This document shows, piece by piece, positions 6,688-16,300 of a DNA stretch of 37,761 bases. The notes below the pieces were generated by a model. That model did not search any database and was not told the origin of the DNA. It saw only the letters and a program-made list of their open reading frames with translations. The DNA is taken from assembly GCA_024277255.1 (NCBI GenBank), contig JAJRVQ010000083.1, forward strand, positions 1 to 37,761. The letters run 5' to 3'. Numbering within the stretch: the first letter of the stretch is position 1; every line of letters starts with the position of its first letter. The translations under genes were made by a program, and so were the position numbers. Origin of the DNA: Acidobacteriota bacterium. Lineage in GTDB: Bacteria; Acidobacteriota; Thermoanaerobaculia; Multivoradales; SZUA-115.

Positions 6688-7008
6688 ATGCATAATAGCT
6701 CTGCTATGGTGTCGCTCGGCTACAAGAGAAGTCGCTTCTTTTGCGATCTCTTCATCAACGAGAAGGCCCGGCTGGAGGCCACTCTCTACCGGTACGAAGT
6801 ACCGCAGGGGGTCGCTTCCAAGATGCTCGAAGCAACCGTGCTCGAGTTGATCTACAAAGGGGAGAGTGTAGAAGCCCCCGGAGATTGGATGCTCTCCAAG
6901 ATCCGTAATCAATGCCGCCGGTATTGGGTGGGTCGTAGGCATCGCCTGTGGGCGAACCTCGACGAGGCATTTCCCGGCGATCGACTGCCTTACGCTCAAA
7001 GGAGCTGA
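6688..7008 (+). CDS. Very short sigma-70-like protein (region 2 only)
   Basis: This 106-residue protein contains a sigma region-2-like segment: VASKMLEATVLELIY (helix 2.1/2.2-like), then APGDWMLSKIRNQCRRYWVGRRHRL, which matches the 'PxxWLLxxLRNRCxxYWRRRRRRL' end of region 2 in short acidobacterial sigma factors (recognised from pattern). Those relatives continue with a region 4 helix-turn-helix. Here the protein stops after about 15 more residues, so the -35-binding part is missing. ATG 6688 has no ribosome site; ATG 6706 is an alternative start. The stop is five bases before the next ATG, so it forms an operon with the TPR gene. It may be a region-2-only regulator or a truncated sigma factor; the sequence does not decide. 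Confidence 0.55.
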   Translation: MHNSSAMVSLGYKRSRFFCDLFINEKARLEATLYRYEVPQGVASKMLEATVLELIYKGESVEAPGDWMLSKIRNQCRRYWVGRRHRLWANLDEAFPGDRLPYAQRS

Positions 7009-7013
7009 TTTCG

Positions 7014-8375
7014 ATGCCAAAAACAACCCCCGACGACAAGACCCTCGAGCGCTTCGTGCAGGGCAAGCTCTCACGAAGAGAAAACCTGAAGGTCGCCTGG
7101 CACCTCTACAACTCCGCCGCCTCGCGCAAGCGGGTGGAGGAGCTGGGCGGTGAAGCGATCCTCGCCAACCTGTTCAAGGACATGGAAGTGGCCGACTCAC
7201 AAGAGGAGCCGACCTACGATCGCGCCTTCTCGCTGAGCCGCAGCACCCTCGAGGTGCAGGGCGAGACGCGGGATCGCGACCGTCTCCGCGCTCCCAAACT
7301 CTTCGCCGAACTGATGCGCCACCCGGTCAGTCGCCAGCGCAAGCTCCTCGAGCGTACCTGGCGGTTCAAGAACTATGTCTTCGGCGAGTTCCTCCTCGAA
7401 CAGAGCTTCGAGAATATGTTCGATGACCCGGCACGGGCCGAGGATCTCGCCGAGCTGGCTCTAGTGGTCGCACACCAGCTGGAAGGCACACACTATGGAC
7501 CGGCCCTGGTCAACGACCTGAAGGCCAAGGCTTGGGCCTTCCTGAGCAATGCGCAGCGGGCCGGATCGGATCTGCGAAGTGCGGACGAATCGATGAAGAA
7601 GGCCCATACTCATCTCGCGGAAGGAACCGACGACCCCTTGCTGCGGGCCCGAATTGTCGTCCTTGAGAGTCAGCTGCGAAGCGATCAGCGCAAGTTCAAG
7701 AACGCGTTCGCTTTGATCGATGAAGCACTGGCGATTTACCGCGAAGCGGGTGAAGATCACTGGACAGGGCGCACTCTCTTGACGCAAGCCAACATTCTGG
7801 ACACTGCCAACGAGCAAGAGAAAGCGATCAAGGTACTCAACTCGGCCTTGACACTGGTCGACACGGAGCGCGAACCGAGACTGTCTTTCATGATCCAGCA
7901 GAATCTGGCCGCATACCTGGCTCATCTGGGCAAGTATGGAGAGGCCGCGAAGCTGTTGCCCGCGATCCGCCAGAGTGCCCTTGAGCTGGGCGACAGCCTG
8001 CTGCCCTTACGCCTCCGCTATCTTGAGGCCAAGATCGCCGCGGGGCAACGCAAGTGGAAGGAGGCGGAGAGGGCCTACATCGAGGCTCGCGATACCTTTG
8101 CCGATTCCGGCATGGGTTATGACGCGGCGCTAGTCTCTCTCGATCTGGCGCTGATGTATGCCCAACGGGGCCGCACCAGCGAGGTCAAGCAGCTGGCCAG
8201 CGAAATGGTGTCCATCTTCAAGTCGCGCGATGTCCACCGCGAGGCACACGCCGCCTTGCTCGTCTTTCAGAAGGCGGCGGCGGCGGAGAAGGCGAATCTC
8301 AAGATGCTCGAAGGGATCGCCGGTTACCTCAAGCAGGCCCGCAACAACCCGGAATTGCAGTACAAGGCGAGCTAG
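7014..8375 (+). CDS. TPR protein with zinc-less anti-sigma-like N-terminus
   Basis: The 453-residue start is set by AAAGGAG at 6998-7004. Residues 8-45 (TLERFVQGKLSRRENLKV, then WHLYNSAASRKRV) follow the pattern of the N-terminal zinc-finger anti-sigma domain of TPR proteins coded next to short sigma factors (LxxFlxGxLSxxE...HLxxxCxxC), but the CxxC cysteines are replaced (A and R). From about residue 150 to 440 helical tetratricopeptide-like repeats dominate (for example YGPALVNDLKAKAWAFLSNAQR, AFALIDEALAIYREAG, AIKVLNSALTLVDTE, YGEAAKLLPAIRQSAL). No signal peptide or membrane segment is seen, so it is cytoplasmic. Role inferred: partner and possible inhibitor of the sigma-like protein, with the TPRs sensing another protein. 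A strong terminator follows. Confidence 0.65.
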   Translation: MPKTTPDDKTLERFVQGKLSRRENLKVAWHLYNSAASRKRVEELGGEAILANLFKDMEVADSQEEPTYDRAFSLSRSTLEVQGETRDRDRLRAPKLFAELMRHPVSRQRKLLERTWRFKNYVFGEFLLEQSFENMFDDPARAEDLAELALVVAHQLEGTHYGPALVNDLKAKAWAFLSNAQRAGSDLRSADESMKKAHTHLAEGTDDPLLRARIVVLESQLRSDQRKFKNAFALIDEALAIYREAGEDHWTGRTLLTQANILDTANEQEKAIKVLNSALTLVDTEREPRLSFMIQQNLAAYLAHLGKYGEAAKLLPAIRQSALELGDSLLPLRLRYLEAKIAAGQRKWKEAERAYIEARDTFADSGMGYDAALVSLDLALMYAQRGRTSEVKQLASEMVSIFKSRDVHREAHAALLVFQKAAAAEKANLKMLEGIAGYLKQARNNPELQYKAS

Positions 8376-8415
8376 CCCACCCGCTAGCCTTCGCCAACGG
8401 CATCGATTCGTTCCA

Positions 8416-8446
8416 TGGGACGGCTTGCAAAGGCCGTCCCATTTTT
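8416..8446 (+). terminator. Rho-independent terminator
   Basis: The stem TGGGACGGC (8416-8424) / GCCGTCCCA (8433-8441) is 9 bp and perfect, with an 8-base loop, and TTTTT follows. It closes the sigma-like/TPR operon 40 bases after its stop. Confidence 0.85.
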
Positions 8447-8624
8447 CGTTGCGGCTCTGCGTTGCAGCCAGCCGTTTTGATCAAACTGCGTCACGCCGCG
8501 ACACTCTCGCGCAACTTTGCTTACTGGAGAGGGACTTTTCGTCTGCTAGCTCCTACCTGCCAGCAGACGCCCTCGGCCACACCATTTTAGAGGACCATAC
8601 AAAGGACCATGCATTCGAGGGCGG

Positions 8625-10154
8625 ATGAATCTCTCCGGTAACTTCAACGAAGTCTCGATCCAGGATCTCTTGGGCTTCCTGCGTCATGGTAGGCGTACGG
8701 GCACATTGGCGATCCGTCGCGGCGAACAGAAGGCTATCGTTACCCTGCGTGACGGCAAGCCGCTCAGCGCCCGCATGCCGGGCGCCCCCCGTCTCGGCGA
8801 CCTGCTCCTCGCCTCCGGGCTGAGCGACCCGATCACCGTTCGCGAGGCGGCGCGAGTGCAGGCTGAGGAAGAGGTACGGCGACCGCTCGGCCAGATCCTG
8901 GTCGCTTTTGGCGCCATCGATCGCCAGAGGTTGGAGAGTCTGATTCAGCAACAACTGGAGCTAACCCTGAAACGGTTGGCCAACTGGGCTCACGACGGCG
9001 GCTACACCTTCTTCGCCGGCGAGCCTACCCCCGACGGCGACCTCTGCCTCGATCTCGGCGAGCAGCGACGGGCCACCAACAGCTGGACAGCACAGCTGCA
9101 GGATGACCGCGAAGTCATGCTTGCCATCGCCGAAGCGACTCTCGACGAGAGCAGCCGCTTCGGCACGCAGGCCAGCAGCCAGCCCCTGCCCGTTCGAGTG
9201 AAATTGGTCTCCAGTGACACGATCCTCTGCCAGCAGCTCGCGGCGGCGCTGCCCAACCCTCTGGCCCTCCATCTGGCTCCACAACTGGACTTGCCAACCA
9301 GGAGACAACTGGATCCCGAGTTCGAAACCGCCACCGACTGCCCACCTCCGGTATTGGTGGTCGACCTGCGCCAAGAGGACCTTCCGACGCCCCCTGCCGA
9401 CGACGATGAGAAGGGTGACGCACGCCTCGAAGAAGACCGAGATGGAGACAGAGAAGATCGCTACGAAGAGCTGGCCGCCCTGCACCACCGACATCCGGAG
9501 ATTCCCATCGTTGCCATCGTTGGCGACGAAGACTCGCTCAATCGCGCCCTCTCCGCCGGCGCCATCGCGGCGCTTCCGCCACGAGTCCTGACGCTCACCA
9601 CCTGTATCGAGAACACCACCGCTCTGGTCGACAAGCTGTGGCGCGGACGTTCTACCCGCGCCAGTAGTAGCGCTCGTGTCGACGGTCCAATCCGGCCGCA
9701 TGCGGACGAAGCCGCGGTCTTCCAGCAGTCCACCACGGCGACCCTTGAACTGATGCAATCCATCTCCGGCTTCGCCGAGCGTGCCATCCTCTTCGAGCGG
9801 ACCGAGGGTGGCCTGGAGAGCGCGGGGGCGTTCGGCTGGAGTGCCGATGGCCGTCCTCTCGCCGAGGCGACGCGGGGCCTCTGCCTCGACCTCAGCTGCG
9901 CGGGAGCACTCGCACAGTGCCTCAACGACGGCAAGAGACGCCGACTGTCATTGAGTCCAGCCTCCCTGCCGCCCCCTCTGGCCCAACTCATCGGCGACCC
10001 CACCAGCAAGGAAGTGGCGATCTTCCCGCTCCACGACCGGCAGGGCAGGATCACCTCGGTGCTCTACACCGACAACGGCGCGCTCGACGCTCCTCTCGAC
10101 AGCATCGAAGGGCTCCAACTGGCGACCGACCGGTTCGCTGCGCACAGCGTTTGA
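8625..10154 (+). CDS. DUF4388 regulator with receiver-like and GAF-like domains
   Basis: The 509-residue soluble protein begins with a DUF4388 (PatA-type N-terminal) domain, residues about 1-145: LSGNFNEVSIQDLLGFLRHGRRTGTL, then a LRDGKPLSAR turn and a helical part ending in FFAGEP. Residues about 190-330 look like a receiver domain (VRVKLVSSD, LVVDLRQED, IPIVAIVGDEDSLNRALSAGAIAALPP), with an acidic low-complexity insert (DDDEKGDARLEEDRDGDREDR region) in the middle and no clear phosphoacceptor pocket. Residues about 350-505 resemble a GAF domain (LMQSISGFAERAILFERT, VAIFPLHDRQGRITSVLYTDN). DUF4388 proteins are linked to gliding, polarity and two-component signalling in Myxococcota and related phyla; function here is inferred only. 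It is transcribed after a terminator and is followed by the macroglobulin gene 162 bases later. Confidence 0.7.
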   Translation: MNLSGNFNEVSIQDLLGFLRHGRRTGTLAIRRGEQKAIVTLRDGKPLSARMPGAPRLGDLLLASGLSDPITVREAARVQAEEEVRRPLGQILVAFGAIDRQRLESLIQQQLELTLKRLANWAHDGGYTFFAGEPTPDGDLCLDLGEQRRATNSWTAQLQDDREVMLAIAEATLDESSRFGTQASSQPLPVRVKLVSSDTILCQQLAAALPNPLALHLAPQLDLPTRRQLDPEFETATDCPPPVLVVDLRQEDLPTPPADDDEKGDARLEEDRDGDREDRYEELAALHHRHPEIPIVAIVGDEDSLNRALSAGAIAALPPRVLTLTTCIENTTALVDKLWRGRSTRASSSARVDGPIRPHADEAAVFQQSTTATLELMQSISGFAERAILFERTEGGLESAGAFGWSADGRPLAEATRGLCLDLSCAGALAQCLNDGKRRRLSLSPASLPPPLAQLIGDPTSKEVAIFPLHDRQGRITSVLYTDNGALDAPLDSIEGLQLATDRFAAHSV

Positions 10155-10316
10155 CTCAGCGAGCGAGCGACCGAGGGAGCGACTCCGGTTTCCCTTTCGT
10201 CGTCCGGCGTGTCCAAGAGGGTAGGGCTCTTGCGCTACTCAGCGACCCGCTTCCAAGGTGCCCTTGCGGCGATGTGCCTCGCTGCACGCTGGACAATAGT
10301 GAGAAACTGAGGCTTG

Positions 10317-13300
10317 ATGATGAAAACCGCTCCTCTCGTACCATTCCTCGCCGCCATCGTCTTTGTAGTCGTGGCCTCCTGCTCCCAATCGGGCGCTCAA
10401 AGTTCTCCTGACGCCACTACCGCACCGCCACCCCAAGAAACTGCGCACCCCGCCTTTACGGCGATGGAGGATCTCGTCGTGTGGACCGAGTTTGATCGTC
10501 TGGTCGAGGAAGGCAAGCTCCGTGCCGCCGAGGAGGAAGCTCAGCGCTTGCTGGATGCAGCTCGCGACAAGAAGGACAGCGGCCTGTGGGCAGCGGCGTT
10601 GATCCGACGAGCCCAGGCAGGGCTAGCCCTGTCGGGCTTTGAAACGGTCGCTCGGGCCCTGCGTGAAGCGGATCGTCCCGAGAATCCACTCCACCGCACC
10701 ACCATCGACCTCTTCTACGGTCACGCGCTGCTCAGCTACTCCCAGGCCTACTCGTGGGAGATTCAGCAACGGGAGCGCATGGGATCACGCGCCGAGGTTG
10801 GGATCGACAAGTGGACCCGCGACCAGATCCGCGCCGAAGCGCTCGACGCCTATCTCGACGGCTGGCAGGTACGCCAAGGGCTGGGTGCTCTAGCCCTCGA
10901 TCGGCTCGGCAACTTCCTGGAGCCCAACAATTATCCGGCGGGAGTGCGTGACACGCTGCGCGACAGCCTCTCCTATTTCTTCGTCGATCTGCTCAGCGAC
11001 AGCTCGCTGTGGAGCGCTCGGCAAAGCAGCGGTGTCTACCGGCTGGATCTCGCTGGTCTGCTGGCCGGTGACCCGTCACAAGTCACCGACCAGGCGGCGC
11101 ATCCACTCGAGCGGATGGCCGGGGTCCTTGCCGATCTGGAGCATTGGCATCGCGATCAAGGCGACGAGGAAGCGGCCCTCAACGCGGCTCTAGAACGCTA
11201 TCGGCGCCTGCATGGAGCACTGATCACGGCCGAGGACCGACTCCGCATCCGCCAGCAGGCCGAACAGCTGCTGGCCGGCAAAGAGGAATTGCCCTGGTGG
11301 TCATCCGGTATGGCGGCTCTGGCCAACATGCTGCGCGCCGAAGAGGGGGCCGACCGCTTGGCGGCAGCCCGAGATGCCGCCGCCGCGGGCGCTGCCGCCC
11401 ACCCTGACTCGGTCGGCGGTGCGGCCTGCCGCCAGCTGGTGCAATTCCTGGAAGGCTCCGACTTCAGCCTCGCCGCGATGCAGACCGACGCCGCGAACCG
11501 GCGCTCGATCGAAATCACCCACCGCAATCTGAAGAAGCTCTACTTTCACGCCTATCCCGTCGATCTCGAACGACAGCTGCACAGCTCGCAACAACGCCAG
11601 CTCTTCCCGCAGGGTGACGAGCTGCGCCAGCTGTTGACCACCAAGGCGGCCCTCGAGTGGTCGCTCGACCTGCCCGCCACGCCGGACCTGCGCCATCACC
11701 GCACCTTCCTGACACCCCCGGGCTTGGGCGACGGAGCATGGACGATCGTCGCCTCGGACGGCGCCGGTTTTCGCAACGGCCGCGACACCATCGCCTACGC
11801 CGAACTGATTCTTGGCAACACCGTCTTGCTGACCCAGAGCGCGGGATACGGCGCCATCGAGGCGACGGTGATCGCCGGCGACAGCGGCGAGCCTCTAGAG
11901 GGGATCGCCCTGCGCCTGTTCGAAATCCCCTGGGGCAAGAGAGCCCAAGTCATCGCCCGCGCGCAGACCGACGGCGAGGGGCGAGCACGGTTCGAGATCA
12001 ATCCCCGGTCGATCCGCGGCCAGCACCTGTTGGTAGCGGAACGCGACGGTGAACTGGCGTTGACTCACGAGCTACCGTGGGGTTGGCAGCGCCAGGCAAC
12101 GGAATCCGCCTCGACCCTCCTCTATACAGACCGCTCCATCTACCGGCCGGGCCAGACCCTGCACTTCAAGGCTCTGCTGTTCGCCCATGATGCGGATAGC
12201 GGCCTGAAGCCGCAGGCGGGTGAGAACCTGACCATCATCCTGCGCGACCCGAATGGGGAGGAGGTCGCCACCTCGACCCTGGTCACCAACAGTTACGGCA
12301 CCGCCGGTGGCGAGATGACCATTCCGGCCGGCCGGCCGCTCGGTAGCTGGAGCCTGTTGAGTTCACGTAGCGGCCACGCCGCCGTCCAGGTCGAAGAGTA
12401 CAAACGCCCGAGCTTCGAAGTCGAGCTGCACGACCCCGAATCGCCGCTGCGCCTCAACCGTCCGGCGGTCCTTCACGGCGAGGCGAGTTATCTCTTTGGA
12501 CTGCCGGTCACCACCGGCCGGGTCAGTTGGCGGGTGGAGCGGTTACCGGCCTACTTGCCCTGGTGGATGTGGTTCAGGCCGACCGGTCTGCCGACCCACG
12601 CCGAGACGATCGCCACCGGCGAAGCGAATCTCGACGCCGAAGGCCGCTTCGAGCTGCCCTTCACCCCCCAGGCCGACGAACGGCTGAAATCTCAGATAGG
12701 TCTGGTCTACACCTACCAAGTGCAGGCCGAGGTCACCGACGAAGCGGGCGAAACCCGCTGGGCCACGCGCTCGTTTCGCATCGGCCTGGCAGCCATCGAG
12801 GCGACCATCGAAACCGATTCCGGCTTTCTCACCGCCGGCCAGAGCAGCACCCTGACCGTCACCCGCCGCGGGCTCAACGGCGAGAGCGCCGCGGGCGAAG
12901 GGAGCTGGCAGCTGTTTGCGCTCCGGCAACCGCCGCACACCGCCTTACCGGCAGATCAGCCGCTGCCCCCGCCGCAGGAAGACGAAGAGCGCTTCGCCAC
13001 TCCCGGCGACCGACTGCGACCGCGCTGGGATTATGGTCGCACACCCGAGGCCATCGTCCGCTCCTGGGCCACCGCCGAGCAGGTCGCCGCCGGTCGCCTC
13101 AGCCACGGCGATGGGGCCACCGCCGCCCTCGAACTGCCGCCGTTGAATCCCGGTGCCTACCGGCTGCGCTACCAGACCGAAGACCCCTTCGGCGAAGCGG
13201 TCGAAGCCCTCGCCGACCTGCTGGTTGCCCCTGACGACGAGGAGACTCTGGACCTTGCCGTACCCGTCCTCCTGCGCGTCGAAGAGAGCGAAGTCGAAGT

Positions 13301-16300
13301 CGGCGGGGTGGTTCGGCTGCTGGCTTCCAGCGGTTTTGAGGATGCGCCCACCTGGCTCGAGATCTACCGTCAGGGTCAGCTGCGCGAGCGCCGGCGGCTG
13401 AAGCGCAACGGCGTCCTCGAGATCGCCGTCGGCGAGAAAGACCGCGGTGGCTTCGCCGCCCGCTTGACGACGATTCGCGACCACCAGTGGATGAGTACAT
13501 CGATCACCGTCAAGGTGCCCTGGCGGCGGCAGCTCGACCTTGAACTGGCCACCTTCCGCAATCGCCTTCGTCCGGGCCGACACGAGCGCTGGCGGCTGGT
13601 GGTTCGCGGCCAAGACGAAAAGGGTCGAAGCTCCGTGATCGAAGCGGCCGAGGTTCTCGCCTACATGTATGACCGCAGCCTCGATCAGCTGGCGCCCCAC
13701 GTCTCACCCTCATTGCCTGCCATGTTTCCTCGCTTCGCCACCCTGCCCGGATTCGGCGCCAACCTGGGGCGAGCCGCCGTCAACTTGTTGTCTCAGCCGC
13801 GCCACCAGGGAGGTGGAGAACCGTCCCCCCTGCGCCCCGATCGGCTCACCTTCCTCGACCGTACGGGGATCGGCGGTCCGGGCAGAGGTGGAAGGTTCCT
13901 GGCCAGGGCCGGCTACCTCGATAGTGACGCTGCATCGCTGGAAGTCAGCCTGGAAGAGGTGCCCAACAAGAGGATGCTCCAGTCGGTCGCCATGGAGGCC
14001 AAGGCGGCCTCTCCCTCGCGTGAAACCGCACCCGGGGAAGCTCCGGTCGAGTTGCGCAGCGACTTCGCGGAGACCGCCCTCTGGCAACCGCACCTGATCA
14101 CCGGCGCCGACGGCAGTGCCGCGATCGAGTTCACCGTCCCCGATTCGGTCACCTCGTGGAGCGTCTGGTTCCACGCCTTGACCCGAGACTTGCGCTCCGG
14201 CACCTTGCACGAGGAAGTGAAGAGCGTCAAAGAGCTGCTCGTTCGCCCCTACCTCCCCCGCTTCTTGCGCCAGGGAGATCAGGCCGACCTCAAGGTGTCG
14301 ATCGACAACACCGGCACGAAGGTGCTCAGCGGCACCCTGCGGCTGGAAATCTCCGACCCCCTCGACGAGTCGAACCTCGTCGCCGCCTTCGGCCTCACCG
14401 CGGATGACGATGGGGCGACCTCCCGCCCCTTCACCGTCGAACCCGGATCGAGCACCACGGTGGCCTTCCCGCTGAAGGCGCCGCGGCGGCTCGGCTCGGT
14501 GAACTTCAAGGTGACCGCCAGAGCCGGCGGTAATAGCGACGGCGAGCTGCGCGCGCTACCGCTCTTGCCGGCTCGCTTCCATCTCGTCGAGTCTCGTTTC
14601 GCCGCCTTGACAGGAGGCGAGAGCCGACAGCTCGCCTTCGAACGGATGGACGACGACGACCCGACTCGCCAGATCGAGCAGCTGGTGGTCACCATCGACG
14701 CGCAGCTCTTCCAAGGGGTTCTCGCTGCCCTGCCCTACCTCATCGACACGCCCTACGAGCATACCGAGGCGATGGTCAACCGCTACGCCGCGACGGCCGT
14801 GCTCAGCGGCCTCTTCGAGCGCTACCCGCAAGTGGCAGCGCTGGCGGCGGATCTGGCACAACGCGACACGCAGCTCGAAAGCTGGCGGCCGGACGATCCC
14901 AACCGCAAGATCGCGCTCGAAGAGACTCCCTGGCTGGTGCCCTCGCGCGGTGGCCTACGTGACGGCGAGCAGCCTGGCGACGGCAGCGACAACATCGCGC
15001 TCCTGCGGGTGCTCAACCCGGCGGTCGCCAGAGCGGAGCGAGCCACCGCCTTGCGTCGCTTGCAGGCGGCGCAGCTACCCTCCGGTGCCTTCCCCTGGTT
15101 CAGCGGCGGGCCGCCGTCGAACTACATGACCATCTACGTCCTCCACGGCCTGGCGCGAGCACTCGAGTTCGGTGCCGACGTACCCAAACCGACGGTGGTC
15201 AAGGCTTGGCGTTACCTGGCCGAGACCTTCCGTGCGCTGGACGCGAGCGGCCTCGACTCGACCACCGAACACCCGGTGGTGCTCACCTTCATGCTCTACG
15301 TCGCCTCCGCCTACCCCGACGACAGCTGGCTGGGCGATTCCCTGCCGGAGGCGATGCGCCAGGACTGGCTCGACCGCGCCTTTGCCGGCTGGCGGACGAT
15401 GCCGCCCTATCTCAAGGCGCTGCTCGCCCTCACCCTGCACCGCGCCGAGCGTGGGCACGAGGCCCAGCTGGTGCTCGACAGCATCCTCGATTCGTCGCGC
15501 ACGGACCCCGACTTGGGCACCTACTGGGCTCCCGAGGCACGCGCTTGGCTGTGGTACAACGACATCATCGAAGGCCACGCTTTCGTGCTGACGGCGCTCA
15601 ACGAGATCTCACCCGAAGACCCCCGCCGCCACGGCTTGGTGCAGTGGCTCTTCCTCAACAAGAAGCTCAACCACTGGAGTTCGACCCGCTCGACCGCCGA
15701 GGTGATCGAGGCGCTGGCCCGTTACCTGGAAAGCGAAGGTACCCTCGGCGCCGAGGAGGAGGTCAAGGTGGAGGTGGCTGAGCGCACCACCACGCTGCGC
15801 TTCCCCGCCGACCGCTTCACCGGCAAGAGCAACCAGATCGTGGTGCGCGGCAATCAGATCGATCCACGACGCCATGGCGAAGTCAGGATCGAAAACCACG
15901 GCCCGAATCGCATCTTCGCCTCGGCGACCTGGCATCTATCCACCGAGACTCTGCCCGCGTCGGGCGCTTCGGATCTGTTCGCCGTCGAGCGGCGCTACTT
16001 CAAGCGAGTCAAGAGCGGCGAGGAGATCGTCCTCGAACCCTTGGCGGCGGGCACCGCCCTGGCTCTCGGCGACGAGATCGAGGTGCAGCTGACGATCAGT
16101 AGCAAGCATGCCGCCGAGTTCGTCCACTTACGCGATCCGCGACCGGCCGGCTTCGAACCGAGCCAAGCTCGTTCCGGCTGGCGCTGGGATCTGGGGCTGG
16201 TGCGCTACGAGGAGATCCGTGACAGCGGCACCAACTTCTTCATCGAGTGGCTGCCGGCCGGCGACTACACGCTGCGCTACCGCATCCGCGCCGCCACCGC

